Assembly: GCA_029056365.1 (NCBI GenBank)
Contig: JAIDBM010000222.1
Coordinates: forward strand, 1 to 21,967
Length of the DNA stretch: 21,967 nucleotides
Reading direction: 5' to 3'
Source: Muribaculaceae bacterium
GTDB taxonomy: Bacteria > Bacteroidota > Bacteroidia > Bacteroidales > Muribaculaceae
The position numbers and the translations under genes are program-made. The first letter of the stretch is position 1. The number at the start of each line of letters is the position of its first letter. The notes under the pieces were generated by a model that was not told where the DNA came from, searched no databases, and saw only the letters and a list, made by a program, of their open reading frames with translations. Positions 8,629 to 17,499 of the stretch are shown in pieces.

Positions 8629-10044
8629 ATGAAAAAAATGACTATATTCGCAGCTCTGGCTGCCGGCATAGCGCTTGCATCGTGCAGCAACGAAATAGAA
8701 ATGCGCTATCCTCCGAAATTCGAGCTTCCCGAACTCCCTGAAATTGAGGGAATACACACATACAAGGCACCCCTTTACTGGAGCGTGTATGAATACTGCT
8801 ATGAACAGGAACAGAAAGGTGTGGCCAATTCCGACATGGACATCACTCCCGAAGAATGGGACAAGATAATCGACTGGGTGGCGACCGAACTCAAACCCTA
8901 CGGATACGACATGGTATGCACCGATGGCTTTATCCCGATGCTTGCCAACGACAAATCAGGCTATATGACCCACTACGGCTCGATGTCGCTTAAAGACCTT
9001 GTGGCCAAATGCAAAGCCAAAGGCTTGAAAGTGGGCGTCTACGACAATCCGTTGTGGATTCATGGTTCCAACGACACAAAAATAGAAGGTACCGACTACA
9101 CCTTCGGCCAGCTCTACTATAATCACACTCAGGACATAATGAACCCCTCGGCCGAAAATATGTGGTTCAACTGGGCGGTAGCTGAAAATCCCGGCACCAG
9201 AGAATATATCGACGGCTTCTTCAAACACTATTCCGAACTCGGCATCGACTATATTCGCATGGACTTCCTCTCGTGGTATGAGGACGGCAAGGACCGCAAC
9301 ATCGGAATTGTCGGCCATGGCTATGGCAGAGAATCATACGCACGCGCACTGTCCTACATTGCGGAATCGGCGAAAAAGTACGGCATCTTCACTTCGCTCG
9401 TCATGCCTCATCTTTACAATGACGCGGAAGTCGAAGCAAAATACGGCAACATGGTTCGCATAGTGGCTGATACCGCCGGCGGTGGCTGGTGGCACTGCTC
9501 GGCCGCCGACAAAGGCAAATCGTACATGACCTGGCCCAACTGCATGAACATGTTCGACGGGTTCACATATTGGTCGCACATCTCAGGACGCGAAAGCGTG
9601 ATTCTGGACGGCGATTTCATACGCCTTAACAAATTCGACACCGATGCCGAAAAAGAAACCGTTGTATCGCTGCAGCTAATGGCCGGTGGTCCGGTAACCG
9701 TAGCCGACCAGTACTATACAATCGGCGACAATGTACGCTTCTATACCAATTCCGAACTGCTCGAACTAAACACCGACCGATTCGTGGGCAAACCGCTCAG
9801 TAACAAACTCAACAACGCCGACAATCTTATATGGTACGGCAGTATGTCGAATGGCGATTATATAATCGGTCTGTTTAACCGCGATGACAGTCCTCGCGCC
9901 ATGAACGTAAGCTTCGCCGATCTCGGCATCGACGGACAATGGAACGTCCGCGACCTGTGGCGCCATGCCGACGAAGGCTCAATGTCGTCGCTCTCGGCAA
10001 CAATTCCGGCTCACGGATGTAAAATAGTACGACTTTCTAAATAA
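8629..10044 (+). CDS. GH27-like (clan GH-D) glycoside hydrolase lipoprotein
   Basis: Predicted outer-membrane glycosidase that cuts substrate before import. The protein is 471 aa with lipobox LASC (Cys19). A TIM barrel spans about 45-340. IDYIRMDF carries the probable nucleophile Asp212, and VRIVADTAGGGW carries the probable acid/base Asp281. The segment LMAGGPVTVAD followed by ELLELNTDRFVGKP matches the end of the GH27/GH36 barrel (NxDxxG). A C-terminal beta domain follows (about 370-471). GH27 includes alpha-galactosidases and isomaltodextranases. Next to GH97 and SusE domains, an alpha-1,6-glucan-cleaving activity is attractive, but alpha-galactosidase cannot be excluded. The gene is 11 nt downstream of the SusE-like gene. 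Confidence 0.75.
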   Translation: MKKMTIFAALAAGIALASCSNEIEMRYPPKFELPELPEIEGIHTYKAPLYWSVYEYCYEQEQKGVANSDMDITPEEWDKIIDWVATELKPYGYDMVCTDGFIPMLANDKSGYMTHYGSMSLKDLVAKCKAKGLKVGVYDNPLWIHGSNDTKIEGTDYTFGQLYYNHTQDIMNPSAENMWFNWAVAENPGTREYIDGFFKHYSELGIDYIRMDFLSWYEDGKDRNIGIVGHGYGRESYARALSYIAESAKKYGIFTSLVMPHLYNDAEVEAKYGNMVRIVADTAGGGWWHCSAADKGKSYMTWPNCMNMFDGFTYWSHISGRESVILDGDFIRLNKFDTDAEKETVVSLQLMAGGPVTVADQYYTIGDNVRFYTNSELLELNTDRFVGKPLSNKLNNADNLIWYGSMSNGDYIIGLFNRDDSPRAMNVSFADLGIDGQWNVRDLWRHADEGSMSSLSATIPAHGCKIVRLSK

Positions 10045-10057
10045 ACGCATTACATAT

Positions 10058-12178
10058 ATGAAACATATCCTTACGGTTGCGGCTATAGCCGCAACCGCCA
10101 TAATCCCTGTGCCTTCGGCATGCCTCGCGGCCGATATACAGTCGCCCTCAGGAACTATATCTCTGAACGCCGAAGTAATAGATGGCAAACCTACCTACAG
10201 CGTTGATTTCAAAGGGAAAGCGGTGATTCTTCCCTCTACTCTCGGACTGCAGCTCGCCGATGGTCCGGACATGACCGACGGCTTTGTTCTCACATCGGTA
10301 GAAACATCGCATTTCGATGAAACATGGCATCCGGTATGGGGCGAAAACGCATCGATACGCAACAACTACAACGAACTCCTTCTGCACCTCGACCAGCCGG
10401 AACACTACCGCAAGATGGACCTGCGTTTCCGTGTCTATGACGATGGCGTGGGCCTGCGCTACGAATTCCCTCAGAACGGCGTACTCACCTATTTCATAAT
10501 CAAAGAAGAACTCACCCGCTTCGCCATGACAGGCGACCACACGGCCTGGTGGATAGCCGGCGACTACGACACTCAGGAATACGACTACACCGAATGCCGC
10601 CTGTCGGAAATACGGTCCAAAATGAGCGAGGCCATCAGCAGCAATGCATCGCAGACCCAGTTCTCGCCCACGGGCGTACAGACATCGCTGCAGATGAAAA
10701 CCGACGACGGCATATACATCAACCTGCACGAGGCCGCTCTGGTCGACTATTCCTGCATGCACCTTGAGCTTGACGACAGCAACCTGGTTTTCACTTCATG
10801 GCTCACCCCCGACGCCCAGGGCAACAAAGGCCACCAGCAGGTTCCATGCCATTCGCCATGGCGTACCATAATGATTACCGACAACGCATGCGACATTCTC
10901 GCTTCCAACCTTATACTCAATCTGAACGAACCCTGTGCATATGAAGATACTTCATGGATTAAACCAGTGAAATACGTAGGTGTGTGGTGGGAGATGATCG
11001 GCGGTGGAAAACAGTGGTCATACACCCACGACCTGCCTTCGGTGAAACTCGACAAACTCGACTACTCTACCACCAAACCCCACGGCCTGCACCCGGCAAA
11101 CAACGAGAACGTGAAACGATATATCGATTTCGCCGCCGAACATGGTTTCGACCAGGTGCTGGTTGAAGGCTGGAATGTAGGCTGGGAAGACTGGTTCGGA
11201 CACTCCAAAGACTATGTGTTCGATTTCCAGACACCGTATCCCGATTTCGACATCGACATGCTCAATGAATATGCAAAACAAAAGGGCGTGAAAATCATGA
11301 TGCACCACGAGACTTCCGCCTCGATCCGCAACTACGAACGCCACATGCACGATGCATACGCGCTGATGCAGAAATACGGCTACAATTCGGTGAAAAGCGG
11401 TTATGTAGGAAACATGCTCCCACGGGGCGAACACCACTACGGACAATGGCTCAACAATCACTACCTCTATGCCGTGACTGAAGCCGCCAAATACCACATA
11501 ATGGTAAACGCACACGAAGCTGTGCGCCCCACTGGTCTCTGCCGCACATATCCCAACCTGATTGGCAATGAAAGTGCCCGTGGAACCGAGTACGAAGCCT
11601 TCGCAGGCAATAAACCGTCGCACACCACAGTTCTGCCGTTCACTCGCCTGCAGGGTGGCCCGATGGACTACACCCCCGGCATCTTTGAACTTGATATGAA
11701 AAAAGTGAATCCCGAAAGCCAGGGCCACGTGAACAGCACGCTTGCCCGTCAGCTCGCTCTGTATGTTACCATGTACAGCCCCCTGCAGATGGCCGCCGAT
11801 GTTCCCGAGGTATACAACCGCTTTCTCGATGCTTTCCAGTTTATAAAGGATGTGCCTGTCGACTGGCAGGAGAGCCGATACCTTGAAGCCGAACCGGGCC
11901 AATATATCGTAGCGGCACGTAAGGACAAAGCATCCGACAACTGGTTCATAGGCTGTACTGCCGGTGAAAACGGCCACGAGTCGCAGATTTCTCTCGACTT
12001 CCTTGACAAAAACCGCAAATACGAAGCCACCATATATGCCGATGCTCCCGATGCCCATTACATCCACAATCAGCAGGCTTATGTAATATCGAAAAAGAAA
12101 GTCGATGCCAAAACTCGACTAAAAATGAAAGCCGCTCCCGGCGGCGGCTATGCAATATCCGTAAAACCAATAAACTAA
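10058..12178 (+). CDS. susB: GH97 inverting alpha-glucosidase, SusB-like, periplasmic
   Basis: Hydrolyses imported alpha-gluco-oligosaccharides to glucose. The protein is 706 aa (SusB of B. thetaiotaomicron is 738). The signal peptide ends ACLAA with cleavage near residue 25. A beta-sandwich N-domain, a TIM barrel and a C-terminal beta-domain are expected in that order. Glu418 (MHHETS), Glu487 (NAHEAVRPTG), Glu505 (NESARG) and Glu511 (GTEYEA) each lie exactly 21 residues before the SusB catalytic and calcium-binding residues recalled as 439, 508, 526 and 532. Glu174 matches the fifth, 194. The barrel reads KSGYVG where retaining GH97 galactosidases have a nucleophile Asp, so the inverting glucosidase type is favoured. 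The gene follows the GH27-like gene by 13 nt. Confidence 0.92.
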   Translation: MKHILTVAAIAATAIIPVPSACLAADIQSPSGTISLNAEVIDGKPTYSVDFKGKAVILPSTLGLQLADGPDMTDGFVLTSVETSHFDETWHPVWGENASIRNNYNELLLHLDQPEHYRKMDLRFRVYDDGVGLRYEFPQNGVLTYFIIKEELTRFAMTGDHTAWWIAGDYDTQEYDYTECRLSEIRSKMSEAISSNASQTQFSPTGVQTSLQMKTDDGIYINLHEAALVDYSCMHLELDDSNLVFTSWLTPDAQGNKGHQQVPCHSPWRTIMITDNACDILASNLILNLNEPCAYEDTSWIKPVKYVGVWWEMIGGGKQWSYTHDLPSVKLDKLDYSTTKPHGLHPANNENVKRYIDFAAEHGFDQVLVEGWNVGWEDWFGHSKDYVFDFQTPYPDFDIDMLNEYAKQKGVKIMMHHETSASIRNYERHMHDAYALMQKYGYNSVKSGYVGNMLPRGEHHYGQWLNNHYLYAVTEAAKYHIMVNAHEAVRPTGLCRTYPNLIGNESARGTEYEAFAGNKPSHTTVLPFTRLQGGPMDYTPGIFELDMKKVNPESQGHVNSTLARQLALYVTMYSPLQMAADVPEVYNRFLDAFQFIKDVPVDWQESRYLEAEPGQYIVAARKDKASDNWFIGCTAGENGHESQISLDFLDKNRKYEATIYADAPDAHYIHNQQAYVISKKKVDAKTRLKMKAAPGGGYAISVKPIN

Positions 12179-12180
12179 AC

Positions 12181-13044
12181 ATGAAAAATTTAGCCTTAGT
12201 CGCAGCTTCTTTGCTGCTCGTATCTGCCAGCGCCAGCGCCGACAGACTGTATCTGGCCGGAGACGCTCTGGCCTATGGATGGAGCCTCGATGATGCCCAG
12301 GCGCTCCTTTCGGCACCCGACAACTCCAATCTGTTCTCCGGAACAATTTATCTTAAAGGCGGGCAAGACTTCAAACTGCTCACCACTACCGATTTCGGAA
12401 ATCTCGAGTACGGTTCAGCCGAAGACTCCGAAAACGGCAGATACACCCTCGCAGCCGGAACCAACGACGAGGGATACGGCAAACTACGCGTAGCAGCCGA
12501 CGGTAACTATCTCATAACTGTGGATCTCGAAGCCATGTCGGCAACTCTGGAACTGTCGGCCTATCAGGAAACTCCCGTTCAATATTCATCGCTCTTTATG
12601 GTGGGAAGCGCCACCAACGGCGGTTGGAGCGTGGATGAGGGCACACCCATGTATCAGAATCCCGAAACTCCCGTAGAGTTCTCCGCCAAGGGCGATCTTC
12701 TGGAAGGTACCTTCAAAATCACCACAGCCATCAAAGGCGGCGGAACATGGAACGGAAAATACTGGTTCTTCCGCAATGCCGACAACGAAGCTCTTATGAC
12801 TCTCGACCAGGAAGGCGACCTGCAGTGGAATATATCCGAAGCCGGTTCTTACATTGTAACAGGCAATGTAGCCACAGGTGCGATAAGCATTAAAAGCAAC
12901 ACCGACACCTCGGTAGCCGATATGGCGGCTGACTTGTCCGAAGCGGTATACTATACCATCGACGGCATAAAAGCCGAAAACCCCGCACACGGTCTTTACA
13001 TCCGTGTACAGGGCGGAAAAGCCTCGAAAGTACTCCTGCGATAA
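12181..13044 (+). CDS. Small secreted SusE-like protein with two glycan-binding-type domains
   Basis: Likely an accessory binding protein of the locus. The protein is 287 aa with signal peptide 1-20 (SASASA then DR); there is no lipobox Cys, so it is soluble or held by its tail. Domain 1 (about 22-128) opens LYLAGDALAYGWS, and domain 2 (about 136-238) opens LFMVGSATNGGWS. Both echo the LYxxGxATxxGW opening of the four-domain SusE-like protein. The last 32 residues (YYTIDGIKAENPAHGLYIRV, then GGKASKVLLR) look like the C-terminal tails of type IX-sorted or surface-associated Bacteroidetes proteins. The gene starts 2 nt after the GH97 stop and is the last gene of the operon. The binding role is inference. 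Confidence 0.75.
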   Translation: MKNLALVAASLLLVSASASADRLYLAGDALAYGWSLDDAQALLSAPDNSNLFSGTIYLKGGQDFKLLTTTDFGNLEYGSAEDSENGRYTLAAGTNDEGYGKLRVAADGNYLITVDLEAMSATLELSAYQETPVQYSSLFMVGSATNGGWSVDEGTPMYQNPETPVEFSAKGDLLEGTFKITTAIKGGGTWNGKYWFFRNADNEALMTLDQEGDLQWNISEAGSYIVTGNVATGAISIKSNTDTSVADMAADLSEAVYYTIDGIKAENPAHGLYIRVQGGKASKVLLR

Positions 13045-13045
13045 T

Positions 13046-14893
13046 TCACCACATTCCAGCAGCCGGCTGTCGGAAAATCTTGTCCGGGAACCTGCTGCGA
13101 GGAATCTGCGATATTGCAAGCAGGGCCATCGCGCGCGTCATCAGAATGTCGTCGTGATAGCCCTGCTTCGCTGCATATGAACCGTTAGGCAACTGTTCGT
13201 AGGTGAGCAGTTCATTGCACGCCATGGCATCGCGTTCAACATAGGTGCCGTCGCGCACAGCTTCTATAAGGCAGCCTATGAGCATGGCCTTGGTGGCCCG
13301 GTTGGTGTGGAACCCGATACGTGTCGACGGCTGTCGGGTAACACTGTCGTAACATGTGCGCTGATACAGATTGTTGTAGCTTCCGGCCAGTCGGTCGAGC
13401 ACAAACAGATTAGGGTCGCCCGAGGTGTTTTCTGTCTCAAGTGTGTTGCTTTCTATAATCAGAAGCGCCTTGTTGTAATGACGGGCTATACGCACGGCTG
13501 TATCAGCCAGACGGTCATGGTCGCAATGTCCGCGCCACTGCGCCGCGACTGCAGGCCGTTCTCCACGCCGCATTACCGAAATCACCGACCAGTCGGAACC
13601 GGCCGAACGGCCTCCGACATCCACCGCCACCACATACGATGCATTGCGGCTTGCCGGCTCCCAACGTTCCATACTCCCGTTGGCCACCGGCGAGAAACGC
13701 CCGGACGCATCGATATCGCCTTTCTCGCCGACGAAACAGTCCAGACGCAGCCGCTCTACCGATGCGCTGTCGAATACATTATTGCCCGAATTCACAAATG
13801 CCTCCTGTGGAGTTGTCGGAAAATTCGCCTGCATCTGCTCACGGCTGCTGTACTCACGGCTCTTGCAACGGTACCACCATATACGGTCGAGTGTAAGGCC
13901 CACTCCGTTCCACAGCCACTTCTCATAATCGTCGAGACTGGCGGCGAACGACTCCCGGTCGTCGGGTTCAAGCCGGTATATGTCTATCTCATACCACGGC
14001 ACGAACACCGCATGCTTGTCGCCTTTTCCGGCCTCGCAGCGCAACCATTCGCTATGAAAATAGTTTCCCACGCCGTTGGCTGTCGATTCCATGGCAATCA
14101 GTGTGTACGGATGGTATGCGATACCGCCGCATATGGCCTGGATGAACTTGTCGGGCGAGCGCTGGGGCGTTGACGAATAAAACGCCGTCTCCGACAAATG
14201 GGCCATGGCGTAATCGCCTCCGCGCACAGCCTCCTGATTCTCACTCGAGCCAAGTGTGACACGACAGCCGCGTCCCGAAATCTCGCGTATGTTCACCGAA
14301 CGCTCGAACGGCTTGAACTGAGGCGGGCAGTCGCCCTCCCACAATTCCGCCGGATATGAGGCGAGCATCTTCGTGTACATGCCGCGTATCGATGCTGCCG
14401 TATCCTTTACATGGGCACATATCAGAGAGTTCCAGTTGCGGCGGTGGCAACTCTGTATCCACGCCATATACATCTGCACCAGTGTGCTGCCGCCCCACTG
14501 ACGGGCCTTGAGCATTATCAGCCGTATCGGCCTGCCGTGGCGTCTGTCGTCCTCCATTATGGCCGCCACGCGCCGCTGCGGACGATTCAGCACAAACGGC
14601 ATATCGCGTCCCTCAAGCTTGTGCTTTACCGTGGCGCACTCCACACACCAGTATTCAAAATCATGGCGGCAGCGCAAACGCTTCCAGAGAACCGGGTCGC
14701 CCTGCGCATCGGCATAACAGGGGTCCTGGAGCATCTCGGCCGGAACAAGCGCCGTGTCCAGGCCATCGACCGGAGTGGACACTCTCCGGCGCCGTCCGCT
14801 ACAGCCTGTGCCTGCAAACGGATCGAATATCCCGGCCTTGCGCTCCTTGCGCAGACGTATGCGGTTTTCGTCAAGTATTTCCTGTACAGTCAT
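13046..14893 (-). CDS. Phage terminase large subunit (TerL), orphan, motifs intact
   Basis: ATP-driven DNA-packaging motor with a headful or site nuclease in phages. The protein is 615 aa, a normal length. A Cys/His cluster (Cys75, His78, Cys83, Cys86) precedes the ATPase domain. Walker A is KARQWGGST at 129-137. The Walker B-like strand is YAMAHLSE, with the catalytic Glu at 235. A coupling-type motif AMESTANG is at 268-274. The RNase H-like nuclease keeps Asp425 (VVAVDVGG), Glu481 (LIIESN) and Asp581/Asp582 (YHDDI). No key residue appears lost. It overlaps the upstream 831-aa gene by 23 nt and ends 1 nt from the operon of the glycan locus. No small terminase, portal or capsid gene is adjacent. 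Confidence 0.85.
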   Translation of the reverse strand: MTVQEILDENRIRLRKERKAGIFDPFAGTGCSGRRRRVSTPVDGLDTALVPAEMLQDPCYADAQGDPVLWKRLRCRHDFEYWCVECATVKHKLEGRDMPFVLNRPQRRVAAIMEDDRRHGRPIRLIMLKARQWGGSTLVQMYMAWIQSCHRRNWNSLICAHVKDTAASIRGMYTKMLASYPAELWEGDCPPQFKPFERSVNIREISGRGCRVTLGSSENQEAVRGGDYAMAHLSETAFYSSTPQRSPDKFIQAICGGIAYHPYTLIAMESTANGVGNYFHSEWLRCEAGKGDKHAVFVPWYEIDIYRLEPDDRESFAASLDDYEKWLWNGVGLTLDRIWWYRCKSREYSSREQMQANFPTTPQEAFVNSGNNVFDSASVERLRLDCFVGEKGDIDASGRFSPVANGSMERWEPASRNASYVVAVDVGGRSAGSDWSVISVMRRGERPAVAAQWRGHCDHDRLADTAVRIARHYNKALLIIESNTLETENTSGDPNLFVLDRLAGSYNNLYQRTCYDSVTRQPSTRIGFHTNRATKAMLIGCLIEAVRDGTYVERDAMACNELLTYEQLPNGSYAAKQGYHDDILMTRAMALLAISQIPRSRFPDKIFRQPAAGMW

Positions 14894-17366
14894 AGCTGAA
14901 TATTATTTTTGATATTGTAAGATTGGTGGCATTACCGGCCAGACGCATCCGCCAGCCAAGAGCCGGCCGGGCAATCATCCGGCCTCCGACCGGCGTAAGT
15001 ATACGGCCCCGTACAATAAGGCCGAAATCCGACGACGGAGCCGTACGCTCTCCGTTGCGCCTGCTTACAGCCACAGTTCCGCTGAAGCGGTCGGCCGACA
15101 TATCCGCGACCATGGCATGAAGTTGCGTGGCCCGGGCTCTGCAGTGGCTGAAATTCACCACAAGCTCGACATCAAGCATACGGCTGTCGCCTTCATCGGC
15201 AAGATTGTAGATTCCGCCTGATGCGCAATAGGCTATGAGCCCCCCGTGAGGCGAATACATTTTACCCTCTCCCAGCCGGCAGTCCATTTCAAAACGGCTC
15301 ATGCCGTGGTCGAACGATGTAAGTTCTATCGTGCCGTCGGAACGTATGCCCATCAGTTCTCGCCGCCCCGAACTCCATGCAAGCGCCTTGTAGCCGCAAC
15401 CGGCCCGCTCGGTAATGGCCCGGTTGCCCTGCAGACGCACAAGATCGCCCGATGCCACCGCCCATACCGAACCATCGGCCGCCGTCACACAATCAGGCGA
15501 CAGACATTCTCGCGTATCCACCGGAGTGACCGCGATTCTGTCGTGCGACGCACTTGATGTCAGCGCCAGGATTCCTCCGCTGCAAAAGGCATAAAAACGC
15601 GATCGTCCGAAGTCCCATGCGTTCTGGCTCCCGCCGCCCACAGCCAGAGCATGCACACGTCCGCGCCCGGGCGAATACACCGACTTGGGATTTAACGGCG
15701 ACTCCACCGGGGAAAGCATCAGCAACTCGCCGTAACCGGTCCATTCCTGAGAAACCTCAGGCACTTCCGTCGGCACCCCTTCCGCATCGGCAAGGGCGAA
15801 CGGCTTCACCGTGTCATGGATATATACGGCCCGATGCAGCGACGGATCCGCCTGGAGCGCAAAGGTCTGGCACCTTGGTTTCTCTCCGCTTATCCGCAGA
15901 TTTATGGTCATGCTCACGGCATCGGCCGACGGATAACTCAACACCGGTGTAAGCATGTCGGGGGCTGAACCGGAGGCGCCGCCGGTCCATAACACGGAAC
16001 TTCCATCGGCAAAATCCACTTTTATCCAACCCTCCCATGCCCTGGACACTACAGATGCGGCGAACTGACTCACCGGATACCCGCCATAACGCCTGCTCTG
16101 CAGTCCGCTCCACAACACGGCTGCCGGACCCGGACAGATTCGCGATGCGACAAAGCGGTTGGGCGGACTCAGACGCCGCAGATTCTCATCGCCCGGTTCA
16201 GCAGCCTTGCCCACCGCCCTGCCAATGGCCGCGATTTCGTCTCTGACCGAAGATGTGGCGCCACAAATGGCGCTGAACCTCCTGTCGCCGGTACGGATAT
16301 CGAACGTGGCAACCGTGCGCTCAAGGGAGCCTATACTCCCAAGCGCCTGCATCAGCATGGCACACGCACCGTCTGAAATATCCGATCCAAGCGCTGCATC
16401 GGCGCCCGGCAGGGTGATGTGTGCGAACACACCGGGAACCTGCTGACTCCGCGACAGTGAAACCGCCGCCGCTCCCGACGGATTATACGGATGAAACTGC
16501 GGTGTAACCGAAACCGAAACATAAGCAGCCTCGGAGGGCAGGCGGGCGGGAATGTCGGCCGCCAGTCGCCAGGTCCGCGCCATAAGGTCATAACTCTCGA
16601 TATGTCGGCGGTCGAGACTGCGCAGGTAATTAGTCGACGTGCACTGCACTCCCTCGGAATGGCTCAGAAGCACCGGTGCCGAACAATACAGTTCATTCAT
16701 GTTGTGGTCAAGCACACGGTAACGGGCCAGCAGAGGCTGCACGAAACATCCTTTTCCGCGTGCCGTGGCGCAAAGTCGTTCATAAGCCTCGCCAAGGTCT
16801 GCGCCAAGCCTGCGCCCGTCGGTTCCGTCGACAGTAGTCTCTCCCGGCAGATACTCGCGCTGCAGCCTACGCGAGGCCACTGTTGAATATACGGCCGAAT
16901 AATGCTCGGCCCGCAACGATATGCCGTGATAGGACTCACTGGCGCCATGCTCGCGCATCACCACTCCTTCGTCCGTCCACTCTACAGTCGACATCCCGCA
17001 ACTATGACTCACCGTCAGGATATTGCCAAGCAACGCGGCAGTCAGAAACCTGCCTCCGAGCCGCCCGAGTTCCACCGGTTCGCTCTCTCCGGGCATAAGA
17101 CAGAAAAGCTCCGGCTCACGCAAAAGAACCAGCGCCTCCGAACCCCGCCCGTCGGGCAGAATACCAATGGCCTCAAGACGTGCGTCGCTCAGCCTGCGCG
17201 GCTGCCCCACCCCCTTCAGCACCGGACGCATCTCCGGCCCGGTGCCAGGCCGGAGATTCAGACACCGCACAACACGAATGTCGTGATTGTCCACACTACG
17301 GGCATTGTCAGAAACGGCCGCAGCCGGAATATGCACACAATCTGTTTTATCAGGAAATTGTATCAT
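14871..17366 (-). CDS. Phage-structural-like 831-aa protein, partner of the terminase
   Basis: I do not recognise a named family. There is no signal peptide or membrane segment. The N-terminus reads CLNLRPGTGPEMRPVLKG, like openings of phage tail or adaptor proteins. Residues 208-234 (FVQPLLARYRVLDHN, then LYCSAPVLL) and about 580-650 (WDFGRSRFYAFCSGGILAL, then ECLSPDCVTAADGSVWAVA) follow patterns I associate, from memory, with large Bacteroidetes-phage structural proteins, and they have a beta-propeller-like rhythm. The gene overlaps the terminase start by 23 nt, so the two form one unit. GC looks slightly above the glycan genes (about 62% against 53-58% in sample lines). A -7 element lies at 17388-17395. 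Confidence 0.6.
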   Translation of the reverse strand: MIQFPDKTDCVHIPAAAVSDNARSVDNHDIRVVRCLNLRPGTGPEMRPVLKGVGQPRRLSDARLEAIGILPDGRGSEALVLLREPELFCLMPGESEPVELGRLGGRFLTAALLGNILTVSHSCGMSTVEWTDEGVVMREHGASESYHGISLRAEHYSAVYSTVASRRLQREYLPGETTVDGTDGRRLGADLGEAYERLCATARGKGCFVQPLLARYRVLDHNMNELYCSAPVLLSHSEGVQCTSTNYLRSLDRRHIESYDLMARTWRLAADIPARLPSEAAYVSVSVTPQFHPYNPSGAAAVSLSRSQQVPGVFAHITLPGADAALGSDISDGACAMLMQALGSIGSLERTVATFDIRTGDRRFSAICGATSSVRDEIAAIGRAVGKAAEPGDENLRRLSPPNRFVASRICPGPAAVLWSGLQSRRYGGYPVSQFAASVVSRAWEGWIKVDFADGSSVLWTGGASGSAPDMLTPVLSYPSADAVSMTINLRISGEKPRCQTFALQADPSLHRAVYIHDTVKPFALADAEGVPTEVPEVSQEWTGYGELLMLSPVESPLNPKSVYSPGRGRVHALAVGGGSQNAWDFGRSRFYAFCSGGILALTSSASHDRIAVTPVDTRECLSPDCVTAADGSVWAVASGDLVRLQGNRAITERAGCGYKALAWSSGRRELMGIRSDGTIELTSFDHGMSRFEMDCRLGEGKMYSPHGGLIAYCASGGIYNLADEGDSRMLDVELVVNFSHCRARATQLHAMVADMSADRFSGTVAVSRRNGERTAPSSDFGLIVRGRILTPVGGRMIARPALGWRMRLAGNATNLTISKIIFSYDCTGNT

Positions 17367-17387
17367 TGTTATTTAAGAATTTTTCCG

Positions 17388-17395
17388 CAAAGTTA
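17388..17395 (-). promoter_or_regulatory. -7 promoter element of the phage-derived pair
   Basis: On the minus strand TAACTTTG reads at 17395-17388, a consensus Bacteroidetes -7 box 22 nt before the start codon at 17366. No TTTG-like -33 box is seen at the right distance, so the promoter may be weak or need an activator. It is divergent from the hpt promoter. Confidence 0.45.
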
Positions 17396-17443
17396 TATAT
17401 CGCCCGATTGCCGGACGGCTAATAAAATTTCTTAAATCAATGC

Positions 17444-17474
17444 TTCGGCAGTTGAAAAAAATTACGTAACTTTG
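17444..17474 (+). promoter_or_regulatory. Promoter of the hpt-adk operon
   Basis: TTCG at 17444-17447 (three of four to TTTG), a 19-nt spacer, and TAACTTTG at 17467-17474. Transcription would start near 17481, leaving an AT-rich leader of about 20 nt before hpt. Confidence 0.6.
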
Positions 17475-17499
17475 CACAAATTTTTCATCAACATAAACA

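Noticed and set aside
11018..12067. Minus-strand open frame of 349 codons
   Set aside because: It lies wholly antisense to the GH97 gene, whose catalytic residues are all conserved; long antisense frames are common in GC-rich codon usage, and its product has no recognisable domain.
13307..14173. Plus-strand open frame of 288 codons
   Set aside because: Antisense shadow of the terminase gene, whose motifs are intact in the other frame.
13045..17400. Prophage attachment sites flanking the terminase pair
   Set aside because: I saw no matching direct repeats at the two borders and no tRNA gene nearby.
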